Assembly (NCBI RefSeq): GCF_011397635.1
Contig: NC_064761.1
Location: forward strand, 36,730,143 to 36,794,142
From: Epinephelus fuscoguttatus
Lineage: Eukaryota; Chordata; Actinopteri; Perciformes; Serranidae
DNA length: 64,000 nucleotides
Direction: 5' to 3'
Shown here: piece by piece, positions 55,449 through 64,000 of the stretch
Position numbering within the stretch: position 1 is the first letter of the stretch
How the letters are laid out: every line of letters starts with the position of its first letter
The notes under the pieces: model-generated
Databases searched by the model: none
The model's input: only the letters and a program-made list of their open reading frames with translations
What the model was told of the DNA's origin: nothing
Translations under genes and position numbers: made by a program

Positions 55449-55595
55449 ATACTGCTTTGCATGTAGAGTTTACCATTAAGCTAAAATGCTAAGTAATTAT
55501 ATCAGTTGTACAAGTGAAGAAGCTCAGTAATGTGCTTTATAGACCCATGTTTACTTTTAAGTTTGCTTATATTAGCTAACAACAGCCACCATAAG

Positions 55596-55904
55596 TAGGG
55601 ATGCACGATAATATCGGGAAGTCATTGGTATCGGCTGATATTGGCTTTAAAATGAACTATCTGATTCAGCCAACTTTCTTATTTTGCACAATGAATGAAT
55701 ATTACATACATTGAAAAGCATTGTGTTTCATGTCTCTATCTGCTGGTGGGCCGTCACGATAAGACAATGCATGCATAATATGATGTTAAATCCACAACAG
55801 AAGAGACTTGATGATCACTAAAATTAGGTGGGGAAAAAGTGGATATATCGATATCGGTCAAATGAATTGTTACATATCGGCATATCCAATATTGTGCATC
55901 CCTA
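55596..55904. mobile_element. hAT-like MITE, TAGGGATGCACGATA type
   Basis: Ends TAGGGATGCACGATAAT and AATATTGTGCATCCCTA. Flanking octamers ACCATAAG and GCCATAAG match at 7 of 8 bases. 309 bp, non-coding. Confidence 0.85.
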
Positions 55905-55914
55905 GCCATAAGTT

Positions 55915-58390
55915 AGTGGCCATACACCACTAAGCAACGCTGCAGCAGCAAAATCTGTAGTGTACTGAATTTAGCAAGGGTGTGTTTTATTGCTTAGTTG
56001 TTAAACTTTTAATTTGTAAGTGGAAGAATGAGTTATTTCTTCACAGTCTGTAAAGAGCTGCAGCTGGTTCATGTTGTAGAGCACAAATAGAGCCCTGCTT
56101 CGTCAGGGTGGGTACTTTGGGTGATGTAAGCATGTTAGAAAAACGTGATGTTCATATAAAATAGAACATTTTTGACGCGTATGAAGATATAAATCTTTGT
56201 CTGTCTGAGACGTATTTTTATTAAATAATGTGTCGTTCCTTCCCCTCTGAGAAAATCTGTTTAAATTCTGCAATTAAAAATATAAAAACAGATTCAGGGC
56301 CAAAGTTGCAGGTCTGATCTCAAGTACTACACAAAAAAAAAACAAAACATATTTTTCTATCAACTTTATTTGTATGTGCCTGAAATGTGAATTCCAAAGT
56401 TTCCACTCGAGTGCGCCGCTGGCCTAAAAATCTCGATGTGAAACTTGAATTGGACTCCAACCACTTGACTGCACAGCACTTTTGAATTAGCAATCTGTGG
56501 TATGGAAGCGGGATGATCAGTGTTGTCAGTTGCTTATAACCAGTCGTCCTCAGAAACTAAACAACACATTTTCTTCCAATTTTTTTTATTTGTCCCGTAG
56601 TTTGTCAAAGACCTGCTGCAGAAAATTAATCTTTGATAATGTCACAATATTCCTTTGAAGTTTAATTTAGTTCTTGATCATCTTTCAATATATAACCGTC
56701 TTCTCTATGTCTGATTCAGTGAGACTGTCCTCCCCAGAAACAATTTATAGAAGCAGCTCATTGTTAGTTTTTCATATTTATGTTTAGTGTAGGTGGTGAC
56801 CAGTGTGACTGGTGTGACAGTGGTTGCAGTGTTTATGACAGGAGCAAAGGAGGAGGTCAAGTGATGTAGTATAAAGAGGGACAAGGTATGCGTAGGGACG
56901 AGTTTGGGTTGGATGAATGGCTCAAACAAACACAGGACTTTGACCCAGGAGATTGCTGTTTGTGTCCCGTATGAAACCAAAAGTCAATGTTGAGTTATTT
57001 TAACTTTCACACATAAATTAACTGACGCCACATACTTTAAATTAACTTATATACGTAACATTTGTAACGTAACAAACAGAATTATTTTAAGCCTAACCTT
57101 GAGTCATTGGCAAACAACCTACTCTGTTGTTAGAAATGAGGACATGTTGATGTCCTGCCACAGGTATGGGCACTAATTCAGGAAACACTCCTGTGGATCG
57201 TATTAGAGGGTGAGAACAGTGTGGTCGTACGGGTTTGGTAGTGTCTTTAGTTTTCTGTAGCAATGCTGCCACATGCTTACTGACTTGGTCCCTGCAAGAA
57301 TAAACTCTCTATAGGCTTAATATACCTTATCAAATAGAGAGTACAGGCCTTAAGTTCTGTGGCTTGTAAAACGCTTTAAGGAGAATTTGGAGATTGTTGC
57401 GAGAACTCCCTTTGTTCGTGTTCGATGATGCATGACAAATTAGTGTTTGTAGGTTGTGGTCGTTGCATGGTTTTGAGATACTGTGTTAGCGAGTGTGTCG
57501 AAAACTGATCACAACTTCCACAGCTCAGTCTTGCCTTGTCTAACTACTCGCTAACAAAGGCTTATGTTGTGTTCACCAAGCACAATGTTAATTTTCACGT
57601 TGCTTTACTCGCGTGAGGTTCGACATTAGAATATTTTGTGATGACTCGCTTCATATGCACAAATAAGTGGATTTCAGTGCTGATTGGCTATCGCGGCATG
57701 AATCGACCACTGAAGTTCAGATTTTTTAACTCTAGCGAATACGCATTTGACTTTGGCTCTTCAAGCATTAATAGCAGCTGCCACAGAGCTATGAGTATCT
57801 GCAGAGGAACAGAAATATTTTTTAGCAGTGTTTGAATATTAGACTCAGTGTTTATTGTGGCTACTGTTGATCAGAATGGTGTAATATCAAGTTGTCTGCT
57901 GCATGCTGATTCTGTTTGGGTAAGAGCTCACATTAGTTGAATCCTGAATCTTACCAGCTGAGCTCGAGGATATGCAAAGTCAGCTGTTTTTTGTGTTCGT
58001 TTACACAGTGATAATCGTTTTTATTGATTTTACGCTTGTGGAGTTAGTTAGTCTTTTTTATTTTATCACTATATAATTAGTAGCTCTCAGTGTAGAGGGC
58101 GTAGTGTTTTTGTGTTTCCAAATTAGGTGTTTGCTATGCAGGTGAAAAAAAAGATGCGAGAACATGCAACATGCTGATCACCCTGCAAATGTGATATTAA
58201 TGGACTAATGAGTCTTGTCTCAGTCATGATGATGCTGTGTGCACGTGGTTAATGCTCACTGTCACTGTTGACCATTGAGGTGAATGTGAACACAATCCAG
58301 CTTGACCATTATTTAAACATTTAAGTCAAGCAGCATCATGAGATTATCAGACACATGCTTCTATTGCTACCTATTGGTGATCACATGCAA
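55915..58390. other. intergenic, nothing assigned
   Basis: 2.5 kb of AT-rich sequence without a supported exon, RNA gene or recognisable repeat. Confidence 0.4.
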
Positions 58391-58392
58391 CC

Positions 58393-58878
58393 GAGGCTGC
58401 AACTGACAATTATTTTTTTGTATCATCGATTATTATCGTTTTTAAATTTTCTTTCGTATCAAAGTAATCCAGTGGTAGTTGTCTGTATAGCATGTTTTGC
58501 CTTTTTGATAGGACAGTCGTAGATTGACAGGAAAGGTGGGAGAAAAGGGGAATGGCGTGCAGGAAAAAGGGGACGTGGGTCACCGCGAAGGACGCACACT
58601 GTACTCGGTGAGCTAGAGGTCGTCCCACTTGGTCACACTTTTAATGGTGAAAATTTACCAAAATATCAACAAATACAGGCAAAACTGTGGCTCAGGTTTT
58701 AGCCCACAGTTAACGTGTAAAAATTATACTTCCTGTTTACATAGTACGCGCAGTTGTCTCAATCTTGTCTGCATTTTTTCGATGGAGTACATAAACGAGC
58801 AATCAATTGTTTAGATTGTCGACGATAACTTTTTTGTTGATTGATCAATCAAATAATCGTCTAATTGCTGCAGCACTA
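58393..58878. mobile_element. hAT-like MITE, GGCTGCAACT type
   Basis: Ends GAGGCTGCAACTGACAATTA and TAATTGCTGCAGCACTA are imperfect inverted repeats. Flanking octamers ATGCAACC (58385-58392) and ATGCAAAC (58879-58886) match at 7 of 8 bases. A G/A-rich block at about 58500-58628 (GACAGGAAAGGTGGGAG) looks like a second element nested inside. Confidence 0.75.
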
Positions 58879-58889
58879 ATGCAAACTTA

Positions 58890-61030
58890 CTTACCTGCTC
58901 ACAGAATATCAGCAACTGCATCCAGAAATGTTAGTTTAAGCTAGTATGTCATGCTAAAAAAAAGCATAGCTTCAAATAAGCCTGCTCAAACTCTGTTGTT
59001 GATGTTGAACCTTATTGGTCTCACACTCCAGCTGATTGATAGTTGACTACAGTGAGGAGGCCCCGACTGGAATATTTTTCTTTTCAGCACTGACTGCTTT
59101 GCCATTGTGAGACTATTGAGTCTTGATTCGTTACGTTCAACAAATCATTGGTGTGTTCAAATTCTCTGTATAAAGATTGGCTACATGTTATCAAATGTGA
59201 TATAACTGCCATATGTTTTTGTACCGTAACACACTAAGGCCATATGGTCAAATTTAAATAATTTATTTATTCAAGATGTAATAACAATAACTTATCTTCC
59301 CAGTCCATTGGGAGCAAACTTTAAACACACAAAAGAGATGAGCCACGAGGGCCTGTGTTGAAGGTGAGCGCTTCATCCCAGCGCTTCATGAAAAAAGGGC
59401 TGGCAGCACTTTTTTTAATGACGTGCTTTGCGAGGGTTTTGTTTTTATAACAACATTTAATTTACACATTGAAACAGTAGCCTGGTAGCTAACATAACGC
59501 TACATTAACAAAGGATGTACCACACTATCAACAAAAACTTTACAAAGCAGCAACATGTCGTGTCTGCCAGCTGATCTGCTCCCGAGCTTTTCTGTCTTTG
59601 TTGTGACAGTAGAAAGAAGCCCTGCTAAAGGGAAAGTTCAGAGATTTTCAACTTAAAGCACTTGGAGCGGTCGCACAAAAAAGGTGGAGCGATGGCGGCT
59701 GCATGTGGCCACATATGTTCACTCCTTAGTGAGAGCAATTGAAAAACGGTACTCTACAACAACAGCTTGAGTTTACACACCTGCAAAAAGCCACCAGATC
59801 CTGTTTGTTCATGATGCGTGTGAATATGTCCTGCCATATTTGGCATGTTGTCTGAAGTGGCATGTATTATCTGCCCTCATGCTTCCATGCCTGATGTTGG
59901 CATAGATAGAACCAGTAGATGGCACTAAAGGGCGCAGTCAGAAGTTTTAGCTGCAACAAACGCAGCAACAGTGGAGGAGGTCGTAATACACTACCTTTAA
60001 ACAGAGGCAGTGTTGTAGACGGCGGTGGTCTGTGCAGCCATCATATACGCCCCAACATGTGAACAGAGAATTCTTTTCACTAATTTCACTATGCGTTATT
60101 ATATATTACAGATTTGTTCTGTTCTGCCGTTATCTAAATTTCGTTTCCTATGATCGTATCTCACTTGAGCCACGCTTCTCTGTTTCGTCCGTATCCATAA
60201 GCTCTCAGAAAACATGCACAAAATACGGATGAAAAGAAAACAGGACAGAAGGCTCCGTCCATCTTCGTCTTTGTATCTAACGTTGAGCATAAGGTGAGCC
60301 CGTAGGCTGCAGTACTGATGATAAGTGCACAGTGTTGTTGGCACACACAGAGGGGAAAGGCTGGAGAACAGAATCAGAGCTCTGTCACACTCGTTGGGTG
60401 ATTCTGAACCAGTTGTTACTTCATATTGTGGAGCTGAAGATGGGTTGAAGCTGCCTTGCTTTTACATGCACTGGCTTCAAGTCCAACACGGGACAGACAG
60501 ATGGACAGAGGCCTCTGTCCTCTAAGGCTTTCATGTGTAAGTCTCCTGCTTTGCTGGCTTCATGCTTGGCTCCAGTCCTTGATTCTTGTCCTCATGTCTG
60601 TCTGTGTGGCTCCGACTCCAACAGGCGTCTTCCTCTCCCAGCTTTTATAGCTGTGTTATTTTGTATCACGAGTTCTACCTGTCTTCCCATCAGTTTGAAT
60701 TTGATACTGGCTTCATTAGGCTTCTTCTTTTTATTGTTGGCACTGCATGACATGAAATATGAGTGTTTAAGTCTTAACATTTCAAACACTGACTTCTCGC
60801 TGCCGTTTGGGTCTGACAGTGAGCTAAAGTGCAGCTTTAAGTCCATTTATCTTCCATTTTCTGTCATTTCTCTGTCGTCTTTTTGTCTTCGCTGCTCAGC
60901 GCGGCTCCTTCTTTGTGCACTGACAGAGATTCAGGGCTGTGCTTTAATTTCATAGCATCTGACCTCTAGGCCTGACTTTGATAAGCTCTCAGCACATTTG
61001 TGCATTAATGTGTGTGTTGAGATAACTTGG
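58890..61030. other. intergenic, nothing assigned
   Basis: Largely mixed-composition sequence; several 60-140 codon frames near 60000-60955 overlap on both strands, lack domains and have no splice context. Confidence 0.4.
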
Positions 61031-61034
61031 ACAG

Positions 61035-61035
<1 letters not shown>

Positions 61036-61073
<38 letters not shown>
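61036..61073. repeat. (GT)n microsatellite
   Basis: About 18 uninterrupted GT/TG repeats; a second, impure GT/G-rich tract follows at 61205-61242. Confidence 0.9.
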
Positions 61074-61076
<3 letters not shown>

Positions 61077-61242
61077 TAGAGAATGAAGTAGCGGTAAAAA
61101 GTTACTACAGTTTTGGGAGGCAGTGTTTCTCAGTTGTAAGAGCTGTCTGCTGTGTGTGTGATTCGTCTGAAACATTGTGCACCAGACTATTTTCTTCCAT
61201 TTGTGTAGGGGTGTGTGTGGGTGCGTGTGTGTGTGGGGGGGG

Positions 61243-61600
61243 TAGGGCTGCACGGTATGAGGAAAATATGCAATAACATTGTTGAATATTGCGATACTAT
61301 TTCCAGTAGATACTAAAGTGTACTCAGTTCAAAACAAATAGCTTTTTGAATTTAAACAAAAAGAAAGGAAATTAATTCCAGCTTTCTTCCGTTAAATAAA
61401 CTGAACATTAAACTGACACAAAAGGCACCAATTTGTAAAAAATGAACGATAGTTACATTTTGAAGTGCAGTTTTCTACTGATACTCTCTTTCAACTAACT
61501 AAACAAGTCCCTGAGTACAATACGGCAGTGTTTCATGAGGCGTTTACACACAAGTTGACATCGCGATGACGATCAGAAAATGATATTTGGTGCAGCCAGA
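61243..61600. mobile_element. hAT-like MITE, second copy of the 53935 family
   Basis: Starts TAGGGCTGCACGGTATGAGG and shares AAAAGGCACCAATTTG and GTGCAGTTTTCTACTGATAC with 53935-54293. The right end is decayed (GCAGCCAGA) and no duplication is readable. Confidence 0.8.
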
Positions 61601-61970
61601 GTGTGTAGTAGTGTGCTGTTTGCTTGCAATCTCAATTTTAAATCATAAGTACAGTCTGAGTAGGAGTGAGTAAGTGCATATGCAAGTGTGCAGCCAGCCA
61701 TTTATACTGTGATGTCTTTAGTGTCCATTCCTATTAACAAAGCACACATTACATAAGGCTCATCTTTACAGCACAGACGATAGAAGATGAAGTACAGTGG
61801 TGTTCAGAAAAGATCAAAATGCTTCGTTCTGCTCAGCAGAGCCGGACACAAAACTTTCCCTCAGTCAGCTCAAAGTTTACGTCCTGTCAACACGTGTACA
61901 GATGTTTTTATAAATGGATAGTGTCCGTTTCGTCCACAAGCAGATGGAGTTTTAGATGGAGTTGCTCAAG

Positions 61971-62590
61971 GTGCTTTCAGACCTAGAGTTGTCTTGCTTT
62001 GGTCTGAATCAGGGACTAATTTAGTTACAAAGCTGGATAATTGCCTAGAGGTGATTCGTTTTTACAAGCAGACCGAACCAGATCAAATGCCTTGTGTGAG
62101 AAAGCTGCTCTTTATTGGTCAGAATTTCCATGTGGGAAAAATCCAGGAAGTAAAGCAAACGTTGAAGAAGAGTACACTTGCAAGATAAATGTGACACTTT
62201 CTAATGTCACAATGGAGGGACAACTACGCAGGTTGATTTTAGCGCTGCTCATCGTGGACTATATTGCTGTCATTGTTCATTTTAGTCAAACCATACAGTT
62301 TGAAAACGAGGCGCGGCTCCAACTAGAAAACAATGTTTTGATGCATTGGATGTGCTGAATGTGCATATTAAGGCAGTACAGGAGGAGGTGCACATTAATA
62401 ATCCTCCAGGACTGTAACATGCTCATGTTTAACCCAACCAGAGTTTGTTTGTAACCAGACTGAGACTTTCTTGAAGAGGTGGTCTCTGTTTTGGTGCAGT
62501 TGCTGTGTTCACACCTGCCCAAACGAACTGCACTCAGGGGGCAAACGAACTTGAGTTTGATTGAACCAAACAGGGCAGGTGCAAAAGTAA
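61971..62590. mobile_element. possible GTGCTTTCAGACCT-type MITE
   Basis: The left edge reads GTGCTTTCAGACCTAGAG. The right edge holds inverted CTTGAGTTTGATTGAACCAA text matching 6330-6400. Ends are imperfect; it contains open frames without domains. Confidence 0.4.
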
Positions 62591-62639
62591 CTACGCAAGC
62601 AACTTTTGCATGTCCAGAGCATTCCCCGAATCTTTAAGT

Positions 62640-63205
62640 GAGCTCTTTATATCAAAAGAGAATCAACAATGATGAGATCTCCAGTCAGCATTTTGAAAAA
62701 GATAGCTTGCACACTCTACCACCTTTGAGACTGTGGAAGACAGCTAACGTCTGTAAGCGTTTGGAGTCGTTTCGGTGTTCTAGTGTGGGCGCAGGTATTT
62801 TGTAAAACGAAGGTTGTGTGAACAGAATTAAACGGGGAAAATTTCCATCTGTAGAAATATCTGTACACGTGTAGACGAGGCCTTCATCACAAAAACCACA
62901 CCTTCAACTGAAGGCGAAAAAGAACAATCACAATCCTTGCAGTTAGTGTCATACATATTGACAGGAAGTGTTTACTGCTGGTAGAAAAGAGCTGTGATTT
63001 TGTGCGAATAACAACTTTTTTTTTTTTAAATTAATTCTGATTTAAAGCTGCATTAATTCATTGATTTGCCAGCCAGAAAACAACTGTCCAAAATAGACTA
63101 AAAAACTATGTCGAGCTGTGAACTTCAGATTCAGGTGATAACTTTACACATTGTTTTCTTTAATCCATAAACATATTAATTAGTGCAGCTTTAAATACTT
63201 GTGTT
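62640..63205. other. intergenic, nothing assigned
   Basis: AT-rich, no supported feature. Confidence 0.4.
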
Positions 63206-63210
63206 ACATT

Positions 63211-63959
63211 CAGTGTTGGAATGTAACTAAGTACATTTACTCAAGTACACTACTGAAGTACAGTTTTGATGTATTTGTACTCAAGTATTTCCATTTTATG
63301 CTTTATTATACTCTTTTTTTTTTTTTACTTAAGTTACTTTGCAGATTCAGATTATCAACACAAAATATACATCAACTAATAAATTGTGATGTGAAGGTGT
63401 TGGGGAATAAAAATCAGCTTCACAGAAGGTATATAAAGTAATTAAAAATAGCCCCAGCTTAATCAGCTACAAGATTAAAGTGACAAACATTATTATAACA
63501 CAATTACATGTATTATTCTGAAATGAGCCATACTTTGACTTTTGGTACTTCAAGTATATTTTGATGCTAATACTTTTGTACTCTTATTTAAGTAAAAGTT
63601 TGAATGCACTGTGCAGTTTCTACTACTTTACTCAGAGATGTACTATGCAGGATTTTAAAAACTCCCTCTCAAACATCACTTCAGACCCTCTCTCAGTGTG
63701 TGGTGGTGTGGCCCTCTGCCTGAACTTCCTTATTTCCTGTGTTCAGGTTGTTTATGGTTGCATATCCCCACGTTGCCCAGGTGAGGGCAGGGCTTTATAT
63801 AAAGGTAGTGAACAGGTGCCACACTGTATGCAGCGGCCATCCAAGTGACACAGTGCCAGACAAACGAAAGAACAGCGAGGCAAAACGGGCGTGTTTAAAA
63901 ACAGTAACTGACAATCCTGCATAGTATACCTTCAAGTAAAAGGTCTGCTTCCACCACTG
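63211..63959. mobile_element. CAGTG-ended MITE with a nested MITE
   Basis: Begins CAGTGTTGGAATGTAACTAA and ends CTGCTTCCACCACTG, with TACTCAAGTA/TTTAAGTAAAAG inverted text. Flanking octamers GTTACATT and GGTACGTT match at 6 of 8. The core is interrupted at 63635-63932 by another element. Confidence 0.75.
63635..63932. mobile_element. MITE nested in the element at 63211
   Basis: Ends AGATGTACTATGCAGGATT and AATCCTGCATAGTATACCT are inverted repeats; about 298 bp, non-coding. Target duplication not clear. Confidence 0.65.
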
Positions 63960-64000
63960 GGTACGTTTGAATATTTTGGCAATCATATAAAATGGGTCCT

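Noticed and set aside
60533-60955. 140-codon plus-strand frame
   Set aside because: Leu/Ser/Cys-rich with no recognisable domain and no splice context; overlapping frames exist on both strands.

Overview
The window is teleost (probably percomorph) nuclear DNA. It has four vertebrate-type split genes with canonical GT-AG introns, CpG-type or TATA-less starts and AATAAA signals, set in dense fish-type repeats: Rex3/RTE-like and L2-like LINE fragments, tRNA-derived SINEs, hAT- and piggyBac-like MITEs, and (GT)n/(AT)n microsatellites. There is no operon, CRISPR array or bacterial feature.

Layout. (1) 996-9525, plus: a three-exon shisa-like 2A (FAM159A) gene for a 168-residue single-pass Cys-rich membrane protein. 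Its 6.2 kb first intron carries a nested MITE/SINE, a 2.1 kb inverted-repeat element filled with a 57-bp minisatellite, and a Rex3-like LINE end. (2) 9.5-20.9 kb: intergenic, repeat-rich, with a 124-bp tandem array carrying palindromic nuclear-receptor (ERE-type) sites and a 1.4 kb degenerate L2-like LINE end. (3) 20873-28883, plus: a ten-exon homolog of human C19orf44, 745 residues, function unknown. (4) 30324-36646 (transcript about 30070 to beyond 36661), minus: akr1a1, NADPH-dependent aldehyde reductase, eight coding exons, 324 residues, tail-to-tail with gene 3. (5) 42920-50628, plus: uhmk1 (KIS kinase), nine exons, 441 residues, roughly head-to-head with akr1a1. (6) 50.9-64 kb: no gene seen; a degenerate 21/22-bp satellite and a cluster of non-autonomous DNA transposons, several with readable target-site duplications.

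The four genes do not form a pathway: membrane adaptor-like protein, uncharacterised protein, carbonyl metabolism, and a splicing-factor kinase. All exon boundaries were read by eye from splice consensus, reading phase and family knowledge; no alignment was run. The most unusual non-genic structures are the minisatellite-filled element at 3056-5196, the ERE-bearing array at 12.17-12.82 kb, and several nested insertions whose order can be read from target-site duplications.
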